Shown: positions 1 to 7,499 of the stretch, piece by piece
Layout of the letters: the number at the start of each line of letters is the position of its first letter
Position numbering within the stretch: position 1 is the stretch's first letter
Origin: Candidatus Alcyoniella australis
GTDB taxonomy: Bacteria; Lernaellota; Lernaellaia; JAVCCG01; Alcyoniellaceae
Assembly (NCBI GenBank): GCA_030765605.1
Contig: JAVCCG010000048.1
Coordinates: 16,565-80,564 of the forward strand
DNA length: 64,000 nucleotides
Direction of reading: 5' to 3'
Notes under the pieces: model-generated
Told to the model about the DNA's origin: nothing
The model's input: the letters and a program-made list of their open reading frames with translations, nothing else
The model's database searches: none
Translations under genes and position numbers: made by a program

Positions 1-1941
1 GACCTCAACGGAATGGACATCTGCCGCACGATGCGCGAGGACCCGTATTACAAGGACGTGCCGATCATCCTGCTGTTCGACATGCGTCGCAGCCCCAAAT
101 TCATCCGCGAGGTGATGGACAAGGCCGACGCCGCAAGCTACCTGGAAAAACCGTTCGATATGACTACCCTGGAAAAGGCGATCGAAAATCTGTTGGACGA
201 TTCGCTGATACCGCAAGAGCCGGCGTCTCTGGTCGAGATCGACGCTAACGGATCGGATAAATCAGCTTCGGCTGTCAAGAAACCCGAGCCTTCCCCGCCA
301 ACGCCCCGACCGGCCGCACGAGATCTTCCGCAGGTTATTCCGTCGATCGGCACCACTGATTCGGCAAACCTGCCGCAGATCCTGTTGGCGATATTCCAGC
401 AGAAGATCGATTGCGTGGCCACCATCGAGACCGGCAACAACGGACTGTGGAAGCTCGAGTTCGAGCAGGGCGTGCCCACGTTGATCCTCTCGCCGTTCAT
501 CGAGGAGATGAGTACCGGTCGGCTGCTGCGCGATCGCGAGTTGATCGACCTGGACGACCTGGATCAGTTGCGCAAGAAAGCCCTTGTCCACGAACGACCG
601 CTGGGCGAGGTGCTGATCGAGTCGGGATTAATCACGCCCCACGAGCTGCACGAGGTGCTGTTGGATCAACTTGTGCGCAAGCTCGCGGCCGTGCTCAAGC
701 TCAACCTGAGCAGCTACCAGATCGAACTCGCCAACGTCTCCACCACCGCGCAGATCGCAGCGTCGGAATATATCGTGCTGCTGCTCAAGCAGGTTCGCGA
801 AGCCTACGGCCTGGAAAAATTGGAACCGTTGCTCTACGAACATCGCCGACTGCGTGTGATCAACAACGTCGAACAGGCGAACGTAGAAATTAAAATCGCG
901 ATCAACATCGGCAGCGGCGGCAGAAAGCTGCTCGAACTGTGCAACGGCAAACGTACGCTGGGCGACCTAATGGCCGGCAGCAGCATGGGACTGGTCGATA
1001 CATTCAAACTACTCTACCTGTTGCTGATAACCGGCATGATCCGCCTCAAGGGCATCGCCGCCGGTCCGGGTAAAGTCGACTTCAATGCGAGCTATATCTC
1101 GACCCGACCGTCTATTGACCAGCCGCCTGCGGCCGCGGACCCGGTCCCGACCCCGAGCGTTGAAGATCCTCCGAGCAGCCAAGGCGCCGCGTTGCGCGGG
1201 ACGAACCGGCAGGCGTTCCAGACCGAGGTCTCCGGAAGCCGAAGCGGGGAAATCGTCGGTCTGAATCTGCCTCGGGAGTTGATGCGTATCCACCACCATC
1301 AACCTACCGGACGTTTGGGCGTCAACGGCCGGGACGATACGCTGGTGCTCGAAGTGCACGATGGAAAGCCGCTGAAAGTCACCTCGGAGGGCGCGGTCGT
1401 GCCCTGCCTGGGTGAAATCATGATCGATCAGGGATGGATCGACGAGCAGCAGCGCGACAATGCGCTGATCCAGGCCGCAGACGAGGGCCGGAAACTGGGC
1501 GAGGTATTATTAATCAACGGTCTGGTTAAGCCGCACCAGGTGTTCGAGGCTTTGCAAATCCAGATCGAAAAAGGGATGACGAAACTGCTGGCGATCACCG
1601 AGGGGAACTGGGAGTTCGCGCCCGTGACCCTCGAGCAGGATCCGGCTTTACAGTTCCAACTGACCCTGCCGCAAGCGATCGCCGATTGGATGCTCAACCT
1701 GGCCCAACAGCGCACCTTGGCTCAACTGATCTCTCGCTTCAGAGACAGCAGACCGCGTCTTTACAAAGAAGCGACGATCCCTCTGGACAGCCTGCTGCGT
1801 ACGGCCGCGCAGCGCTCTTGTCTGCGCTCGTTCAACGGACGCAGCAGCGTTGCCGAGCTGCTCAGCGGCACGCCCGAACACGACCGCACGATCTCCGCTG
1901 TAATTCTGCTGGGAATCACGATCGAAGCCTTACAAATTTAG
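1..1941 (+). CDS. Receiver domain plus two PATAN (DUF4388) modules, 5' truncated
   Basis: The reading frame is open from base 1, so the true start lies upstream. Visible residues 1-65 are the C-terminal half of a response-regulator receiver: the conserved lysine lies in LEKPFD (about residue 50), while the phospho-acceptor Asp must lie just off the window. Two similar modules follow, at about residues 120-245 and 425-550. Each has a PATAN-like beta-rich core (for example GLWKLEFEQGVPTLIL) followed by a helical stretch with the repeated pattern LGEVLIxxGLxxPHxx, resembling the MshEN/GspE N-terminal fold. A Pro/Ala-rich linker joins them. PATAN proteins in delta-type bacteria are linked to regulation of motility and surface behaviour; the output here is unknown. 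It converges on the next gene with a gap of about 30 bases. Confidence 0.8.
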   Translation, partial: DLNGMDICRTMREDPYYKDVPIILLFDMRRSPKFIREVMDKADAASYLEKPFDMTTLEKAIENLLDDSLIPQEPASLVEIDANGSDKSASAVKKPEPSPPTPRPAARDLPQVIPSIGTTDSANLPQILLAIFQQKIDCVATIETGNNGLWKLEFEQGVPTLILSPFIEEMSTGRLLRDRELIDLDDLDQLRKKALVHERPLGEVLIESGLITPHELHEVLLDQLVRKLAAVLKLNLSSYQIELANVSTTAQIAASEYIVLLLKQVREAYGLEKLEPLLYEHRRLRVINNVEQANVEIKIAINIGSGGRKLLELCNGKRTLGDLMAGSSMGLVDTFKLLYLLLITGMIRLKGIAAGPGKVDFNASYISTRPSIDQPPAAADPVPTPSVEDPPSSQGAALRGTNRQAFQTEVSGSRSGEIVGLNLPRELMRIHHHQPTGRLGVNGRDDTLVLEVHDGKPLKVTSEGAVVPCLGEIMIDQGWIDEQQRDNALIQAADEGRKLGEVLLINGLVKPHQVFEALQIQIEKGMTKLLAITEGNWEFAPVTLEQDPALQFQLTLPQAIADWMLNLAQQRTLAQLISRFRDSRPRLYKEATIPLDSLLRTAAQRSCLRSFNGRSSVAELLSGTPEHDRTISAVILLGITIEALQI

Positions 1942-1972
1942 ACAAGCGGGGCAGCCGTCCGGCCGCCGTAAA

Positions 1973-3064
1973 TCATTTAATCAAAATCAGCTGACCCAGG
2001 ACCTCTGCGGGCACAGTGCGGCTCGAGCCGTTGAGCTCGAGGTTGAGCATTGCCTTGGAGTAGACGCGGATGTAGGCCGGATCCGCGACAAAGGTGCGCA
2101 CGATCGCCGCGGTCACCGGGTTGAGCTTTTCCAGTACCTCCATGCGGTTGACGATGTAATCCCCGCTGACCGTGAAGTCCATCTGCAATCCCTCGCCCAC
2201 CGCGCGTACAGTGATCCGCCGGGGCAGCAGTCTGCCGGTGTACGGCTCCTTTGCAAAATCGCTGCGAATCAATTTCACCCGGTTGGTGGCCGCCAGGTAA
2301 CGGCCGTCCTCGCAGATCAGGACGAGGTAGATCGCCGCATCGTCGAAGTCCTCGTTGGCGTCGAACCCGAGCACGATAATATCCAAATCGCCCGCATGCA
2401 CCTGGAAGGAGACCCAGCTGTCGGCAAAGGACGGTCCGAGCATCGTCTGCACCAGGTGATCCAACGAGCCCCAACCCGAGGCGTCGATCGGGCGCCCGTC
2501 GATGGTCAACGTCCCCTCGATCCGCGAGTCCGGCGCCGGCCAGCAGATCCGCATCGTCTTGCCGTTTCGCAGGGACATGCGGCCGTCGCCGGCTGAAAAA
2601 CCAGGGCCGCGCGAGGTGATCTCCAGATCGCAGGATACGCGCTCGCCGTTGATCTTCAGCCGATAGTGCGGGTGTTGCCCGCTGAGCAATACCGGGCCGA
2701 AGTGCAGGTCCAATTTGTCGCGTGAGGCGACCAACTGTTGCGAGTCGTACTCCTGGCTGTCGGTAACCGAGGTGCCGTCGGGCCCGATGATCGTCAGGCT
2801 GTATCCGGGAAAAAAGTTCGAGAATCCGGTGGAGCTGATGATCACCTGGGCGAAGATCATCGCGCCGTTGTCGCTGCGCATCATCAGCGTCCAGGTTTCG
2901 CCGTACTGCTTGCCCGGCTGCGGATCGTAGGCCGCATCCTTGGCCGGCAGACCCTTCGTAATATCGTCCGGTCCCAGGTTGTAGCTCGGCCCCGACTCGG
3001 CCGCCGCAGGCAGACCCGCGGCGATCACGGTAATCAGTAACAGTAGTGCGCCCAGCGATCTCAT
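1973..3064 (-). CDS. Exported lipocalin-like (AttH/CrtC/Svf1-type) protein
   Basis: 363 residues with an N-terminal signal peptide (hydrophobic residues 5-21, AAAES cleavage region), so probably periplasmic. The body is beta-rich in two halves. The second contains GWGSLDHLVQTML followed by SWVSFQVHAGDLDIIVLGF, a layout like the paired-lipocalin AttH/CrtC/Svf1 families, which bind or hydrate hydrophobic ligands. That assignment rests on pattern only; no catalytic residues can be named. It lies 80 bases downstream of the CPBP protease gene on the same strand and could be the last gene of that operon. It could also simply be an uncharacterised beta-sandwich protein. Confidence 0.6.
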   Translation of the reverse strand: MRSLGALLLLITVIAAGLPAAAESGPSYNLGPDDITKGLPAKDAAYDPQPGKQYGETWTLMMRSDNGAMIFAQVIISSTGFSNFFPGYSLTIIGPDGTSVTDSQEYDSQQLVASRDKLDLHFGPVLLSGQHPHYRLKINGERVSCDLEITSRGPGFSAGDGRMSLRNGKTMRICWPAPDSRIEGTLTIDGRPIDASGWGSLDHLVQTMLGPSFADSWVSFQVHAGDLDIIVLGFDANEDFDDAAIYLVLICEDGRYLAATNRVKLIRSDFAKEPYTGRLLPRRITVRAVGEGLQMDFTVSGDYIVNRMEVLEKLNPVTAAIVRTFVADPAYIRVYSKAMLNLELNGSSRTVPAEVLGQLILIK

Positions 3065-3144
3065 GGAGCGCGGATGTTAGGAAACCACGCGGTCGGTTGT
3101 CAAATCGGGCAAACGACCATGGGCAAGTTTCATCGAAATCTGGA

Positions 3145-3966
3145 TTAAACCAACGAGCGCAGCACCACGACCCACTCCATCGAGGCGGCGACCATCCAGT
3201 GCAAAATTACGCACGGCCAGAAACTGCGAGTCTTTAGCGCCAGCACGCACAGGGCTATTCCGGCGATCACCGATCCCAGGGCCTCGGGAAACGGCTTGGA
3301 ATAGTGCAGCACCACAAAGGGTAGGTTGGCGATCAGCACGGCGTTGAAACCCAGGCGGTCGTAGAGGCCGAACAACATGTATCCGCGGAAGAGAAACTCC
3401 CAGCCGATAAAGTAGAGAAATAGAAACAGGTGCACCAACAGCAGCCGCCCGACCATGGTTCCGGCGGAGACCGGGGTCTTGCCGATCAACAGCGGGTCGA
3501 CCCACTTGACCTGGGGATAGTAGTCAACGAACGCGTCCAGCGCCTCGGCCCCGGATTGCCAGCCCGCAAAGTTGCAGAGGTCGGGCAGCAGTCCGACCAG
3601 CACGGTCAGCGGCAACATGATCAGCGCGAACAGGCCGACGATCTTCAGCGCCAGACGACTGTCGCCGATCCCCAAGCCGAAATCGGAGAGCTTACGGCGG
3701 TGCAGCAGTTTGATCAAAAGCAGCGGGATCACGAAATAGATCACAAACGAGGACAGAGCCCAGATCGCATAAGGGTAGAGCTCGCTGAACTCGCCCTTGA
3801 TCGGCTTGATGCCGAACTGGGGGAGGATGTTGCGCCTGATAGAGCCGCGGCGGAAAAAGCTGTGGTGCACCAGGATCAGCACGCTGGAGATCAACAGCAC
3901 CAGCGCCTCGGGCTGCCGCAGCTCGCGGAAGACCCTAATCAGCTCAGACTTAATCGCCTTGAACAT
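3145..3966 (-). CDS. CPBP family intramembrane metalloprotease (CAAX-like)
   Basis: 273 residues with several membrane helices. The family signature is visible near the C-terminus: WEFLFRGY (usual form EExxxR; here only the second Glu is kept), then FVVLHYSKP (the FxxxH motif) and LHWMVAAS (last conserved His). Members cleave or process membrane-associated peptides, including bacteriocin-immunity proteins, or act as CAAX endopeptidases. Replacement of the first Glu of the EE pair by Trp is a variation that may alter activity. The start codon lies 10 bases after the stop of the NamZ-like gene, which suggests one transcript. The substrate is unknown. Confidence 0.82.
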   Translation of the reverse strand: MFKAIKSELIRVFRELRQPEALVLLISSVLILVHHSFFRRGSIRRNILPQFGIKPIKGEFSELYPYAIWALSSFVIYFVIPLLLIKLLHRRKLSDFGLGIGDSRLALKIVGLFALIMLPLTVLVGLLPDLCNFAGWQSGAEALDAFVDYYPQVKWVDPLLIGKTPVSAGTMVGRLLLVHLFLFLYFIGWEFLFRGYMLFGLYDRLGFNAVLIANLPFVVLHYSKPFPEALGSVIAGIALCVLALKTRSFWPCVILHWMVAASMEWVVVLRSLV

Positions 3967-3975
3967 TCAGTCGCC

Positions 3976-5148
3976 TCAACGGTAGAGCAAAATCTCCGCG
4001 CGCGCGGCCATGAAGTCGGCGTCGACCTCTTCGGCCACAGCCAGCAGCTCGTCCAACGCGGCGTGGGCGTCGATCATTCGCCGTACCCTGTCTGTGCCGC
4101 ACAGCATGTCGATCGCCAGGCGGTCGGACACGAATTCGTAGGGCTCGGTGCGCCAGTTGAACTGCGAGCCGGCGACCTTGTTGGCGGCCCACAGCAGGGC
4201 CAATCCCGTGCGATAGGGCCTGAAGGAGTGCTGCTCGATTACGTGACAGAATACGCCGTCACAATCGTTCGCCGCGTGTTTGCCGAAAACAGGGTTGAAG
4301 CTGATCGGACGGAAGCGCACTCCCGGAAGTCCGACCAGATTCAGGCGTTCGGCCAAAGCGCCGGCGCTGATGAACGGCGCACCGATCTGTAAAAACGGCA
4401 TGGTCGTGCCGCGCCCCTCGGAGAGGTTGGTGCCCTCGACCAGACAGGCGCCGGGGTAGACCAATGCGGTCTCGAAACTTGGCATGTTCGGACTGGGCGC
4501 GATCCAGCGCAAATCGGTCTGGTTAAAAAGCATCGAGCGCTTCCAGCCCTGGCATTGCAGCACCGTGACCTCGCAGTACAAACCCAAATGGCGCGTCATG
4601 AAGATCGCCAACTCGCCCAATGTCATGCCGTGCCGGACCGGAATCGGGAACAGCCCGACAAAGCTCTGGTACTCCGGCTCGAGCAGGTTGCCCTCGACCT
4701 GTTCGCCGCCCAGGGGATTTGGTCGGTCGAGCACCAGCGCCGGAATTCCGGCCTGGCCGGCAGCGCGCAACGCATGGGCCATGGTGGCGGCGTAGGTGTA
4801 GTAGCGCGCACCGATATCGACCAGGTCGATCACCAGCAGGTCGATCTCCGCCAGGCGCTGCGGATCGATCTGCAGGCTCTGCTCGTCGCCGCCGTAAAGG
4901 CTATCCACTTCAATACCGCGGTACATCGTGTCCTGAGCCGCGACTTGGTCCTGCAACGTGCCGAATAAACCGTGCTCGGGCGAGTGGATCTGCACCAGCT
5001 CGGCGTCCACGCCGTCGATCAGCACGTCGGCGGCGCTCGCCAGCTCGCGGGTCAGGGCTGCGGCGTGAGTCAACAGGGCGATCCGTTTGCCGCGAATATT
5101 GGGATATTCTCCGGCCGCCAGTCGGTCCAATCCGCAGAGCACTCTCAC
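3976..5148 (-). CDS. DUF1343 / NamZ-type exo-beta-N-acetylmuramidase family protein
   Basis: 390 residues, full length for DUF1343. Family motifs appear in order: SPEHGLFGTLQDQ, DIGARYYTYAATM, LDRPNPLGG with VEGN, and RHGMTLGELA. The characterised member of the family, NamZ, releases terminal N-acetylmuramic acid from peptidoglycan fragments. I see no signal peptide, whereas many homologues are exported, so this copy may act in the cytoplasm during wall recycling. The start is GTG at 5148, overlapping the TGA of the phosphoesterase gene by four bases (GTGA), which indicates translational coupling. Confidence 0.85.
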   Translation of the reverse strand: MRVLCGLDRLAAGEYPNIRGKRIALLTHAAALTRELASAADVLIDGVDAELVQIHSPEHGLFGTLQDQVAAQDTMYRGIEVDSLYGGDEQSLQIDPQRLAEIDLLVIDLVDIGARYYTYAATMAHALRAAGQAGIPALVLDRPNPLGGEQVEGNLLEPEYQSFVGLFPIPVRHGMTLGELAIFMTRHLGLYCEVTVLQCQGWKRSMLFNQTDLRWIAPSPNMPSFETALVYPGACLVEGTNLSEGRGTTMPFLQIGAPFISAGALAERLNLVGLPGVRFRPISFNPVFGKHAANDCDGVFCHVIEQHSFRPYRTGLALLWAANKVAGSQFNWRTEPYEFVSDRLAIDMLCGTDRVRRMIDAHAALDELLAVAEEVDADFMAARAEILLYR

Positions 5149-5918
5149 AGCTCGATCCGCCTCAGGGTGCGATGTTTACGAAAGTAGCCCAGGTTGACGC
5201 AGTTGGTGTCGTGAATTTTCTTTTCATGGCTTTGGGGCTGGTGCACGTGACCGAAGTAGCATTCCCGCGGCTTGAACCGTTCGATAAACGCCGAAACGGC
5301 TGCACAGCCCTCTTCATCGCGTTGAGCGTGAATGTCGACGGTCAACTCCGCGTCGGCCGGAGGTGGGTGGACCAGTAGCACGTCGACCTCGCCCAGCCCG
5401 TAGAGTAGTTCGGCGTAATCATGCGGCGGCCGTTCACCCGGCAGGCCGAAGCTGAAAGGCCCGGGCGGCATACCCGAGAGCATGCCGACCGTGCTCGAGC
5501 CGATCTCGATGCACAGGCTGTCGACCACCGTAATTCGCTCGTTCCCCTCGGCGGCAGCTTGCAGCAGATGCGGCACGTCGACGTTGCCCCACAGCAGGTA
5601 GGCGCGGCAAGGAATGGAGTTGATCAGTTCGACGTACGACTCGGCTACACGCTGCATCACTGTGGCATAAAACTGCGGCCTGTCGCCGCCGACATCCTGC
5701 ATGGTCCGTTTTACCGACTCGCGGTCGCCACGGCGTAGCGCCTCGAGCGCGCTCGCCACAACGTCATGGCCCAGCAGGTCGACCAAGATCCCCTCAATGT
5801 CGTCGTAGTCCACTAGGTTCAGGTAATCGCCCAGGCCGATAAACAGGTCGTCCGCGGAGAGTCCGCTTGCCAGTTCGTCGAAGCGGCCGTGGATGTCGGC
5901 GGCAAGCTTGACGATCAT
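5145..5918 (-). CDS. Calcineurin-like metallophosphoesterase
   Basis: 257 residues from the ATG at 5918. The longer open frame upstream of that codon has Arg-rich, non-protein-like composition and was rejected. The metallophosphoesterase signature is complete: ADIHGR (DxH), GLGDYL (GD), WGNVD (variant of GNHD/E), VHPPP and GHVHQP (GHxH) near the C-terminus. The enzyme should bind two metal ions and hydrolyse a phosphomonoester or phosphodiester; the substrate cannot be read from the sequence. Its ATG overlaps the TGA of the thioesterase gene (ATGA), and its own stop overlaps the GTG of the next gene, so it sits inside a coupled operon. No signal peptide. Confidence 0.85.
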   Translation of the reverse strand: MIVKLAADIHGRFDELASGLSADDLFIGLGDYLNLVDYDDIEGILVDLLGHDVVASALEALRRGDRESVKRTMQDVGGDRPQFYATVMQRVAESYVELINSIPCRAYLLWGNVDVPHLLQAAAEGNERITVVDSLCIEIGSSTVGMLSGMPPGPFSFGLPGERPPHDYAELLYGLGEVDVLLVHPPPADAELTVDIHAQRDEEGCAAVSAFIERFKPRECYFGHVHQPQSHEKKIHDTNCVNLGYFRKHRTLRRIEL

Positions 5919-6373
5919 GAGGTGGGCGCCTGCCTGGCCTTGGCGATCAACTCGCGGGTCTGGGGATGGATCACGGCGTAGGTGATCAGGGCCTTGCACA
6001 CCATCGCGCCCTGAGCGTCGAAGATCTCGACGTCGCAGACCGCGGTCGTGGTCCCCTTGCGCACAACGCGCGCCTCGCAGATGCATTTCCCCGGCGCGGC
6101 AGGGGTAAGGAAATTAATTTTCATCTCGATGGTCGTCACCCGCTCCTGCGGATCGCACAGCGATAGCACGGCGATCGCCGTGGCCGAGTCGGCCAGAGAG
6201 GACAGTGCGCCGCCGTGGATTACGCCGCCGGCATTGGACAGCTGTTCCGATTGGGCCATCACCAGCCGGGCGTAGCCATTATCGATGTGTTCGATGGTGA
6301 TGCCCAGATGGCTCCAGAACGGACTGCTCTGGGCAATGTCGGTCACCAGTCGGCGCCAAGTCTGCTCGTCCAT
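5915..6373 (-). CDS. PaaI-type hotdog thioesterase
   Basis: 152 residues from the ATG at 6373; sequence upstream in this frame is low-complexity Arg-rich and not protein-like. The hotdog-fold hallmark is visible as GGVIHGGALSSLADSA, in which the HGG and nearby Asp are typical of the PaaI/YdiI 4HBT group. This is followed by the beta-strand region TIEMKINFLTPAAPG. Such enzymes hydrolyse acyl- or aryl-CoA thioesters in the cytosol. The start overlaps the previous gene's stop by one base (TAATG), and the stop overlaps the phosphoesterase start. The C-terminal extension after AVIHPQ is unremarkable. Confidence 0.85.
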   Translation of the reverse strand: MDEQTWRRLVTDIAQSSPFWSHLGITIEHIDNGYARLVMAQSEQLSNAGGVIHGGALSSLADSATAIAVLSLCDPQERVTTIEMKINFLTPAAPGKCICEARVVRKGTTTAVCDVEIFDAQGAMVCKALITYAVIHPQTRELIAKARQAPTS

Positions 6374-7470
6374 TAATCGCTTTCCAAGTTGCGCGCGACC
6401 AGCCGCTTGCCGATCGGATCGCGGTTGAGAACACTCGCAACATTGCGCAGCCAGGTATAGCGACGGCTGGGCTCGGGCTCGGCCGGCTGAGCCTCGATCA
6501 GCATCTCGAACCAGGCCCGCGCATCGCGCTCGCTGCGCCTGCGAGTGCCTGCGCCGTCGCTGTAAAGCACGCCCTCGAGGCAGTAGAGCCAGAACTCTTT
6601 GATCCCCGCGGCCTTGGCCGCGGCAACATCGCAACGCATATCCTCGGGACCGCCGTATGTGCGCAGCGGCTTGCCGGGCAACACGGCCTCGTAATTGCTG
6701 CCCAGTGTAATCTGTCCGTGATCGCCGAAGCGTTCGCGCAGCAGCCGCGACTGCTCAAAGACCATGCGCGTGACGCCGCGGCGGTCGAGCAGGTTTCCCA
6801 TCAGGTCGCCGAGGTACGAGGTGTACATCATCAGGTTGTAGTTGCGATAGTCCACCGAGAAAATCGGCATCTCCAACAAGTCCTGCAACCGGTAGCCCTC
6901 GACGAGCAGATCGGCGAGCAGCAACGGGAAGACCGCCACATAATTGGTTTCACACCTCTGGGCAACGGCGCGAACCATGCGTTCGATCTCCTGCGATGCG
7001 CCTGCAAATCGCCGCGGATTGCGGTTTTCCAATGCGAATTTCAACAGCTCAGCGGCCTTAGAAAGCCCGCAGGTCTGCGGATCGAGCATCGCGCTCATCT
7101 GCTGCCAGGGAGTCTCCACGTCGTAAACCACGCCGGGCAGATCGGCCTTGCAGTTGTCGAACCAGTCCAGCAGCCGCGACATGGATTCGGCGAAACGCCG
7201 CGCGTTGCGCTCGTTGAGCCAGTAGCCGTGATCCTTGGGAAGCAACGGCCAGAGTAGGGCGCGTCCGCCGCGCTGATTGAACGTATCGATCCAGCGCCGG
7301 ATGCCGTTCCAAAAACGATCGTCAACCGCGATCGGCTCCAGCGGCAGGGGTACGGCGTAGGCCACGGTCAGGTTATAACGCTGGACGATCTCCAGGGTGC
7401 GCCGATGGCTCAACTCGTCCAGCGGCATGGTCTCGGCGTATGCCCCAAGGCGCGGCAACGAATCGCCCAC
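6373..7470 (-). CDS. Conserved-looking protein, probable TIM-barrel fold, function unknown
   Basis: 365 residues if GTG at 7470 is the start, 29 bases after the M14 peptidase stop. No strong ribosome site is visible, so the exact N-terminus is uncertain. I do not recognise the family. The alternation of short hydrophobic strands and helices (VAYAVPL, ALLWPLLP, GVVYDVETP, YVAVFPLLL, IKEFWLYCLEG) looks like a (beta/alpha)8 barrel such as those of glycosidases. Acidic residues at strand ends (YDVETP, CLEG) could be catalytic. No clear signal peptide. It lies between a secreted peptidase and cytosolic hydrolases on one transcript; a role in carbohydrate or envelope turnover is only a guess. Confidence 0.6.
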   Translation of the reverse strand: MGDSLPRLGAYAETMPLDELSHRRTLEIVQRYNLTVAYAVPLPLEPIAVDDRFWNGIRRWIDTFNQRGGRALLWPLLPKDHGYWLNERNARRFAESMSRLLDWFDNCKADLPGVVYDVETPWQQMSAMLDPQTCGLSKAAELLKFALENRNPRRFAGASQEIERMVRAVAQRCETNYVAVFPLLLADLLVEGYRLQDLLEMPIFSVDYRNYNLMMYTSYLGDLMGNLLDRRGVTRMVFEQSRLLRERFGDHGQITLGSNYEAVLPGKPLRTYGGPEDMRCDVAAAKAAGIKEFWLYCLEGVLYSDGAGTRRRSERDARAWFEMLIEAQPAEPEPSRRYTWLRNVASVLNRDPIGKRLVARNLESD

Positions 7471-7499
7471 TATCTTGCCTGCAAAGCGCTGATCAGCGC

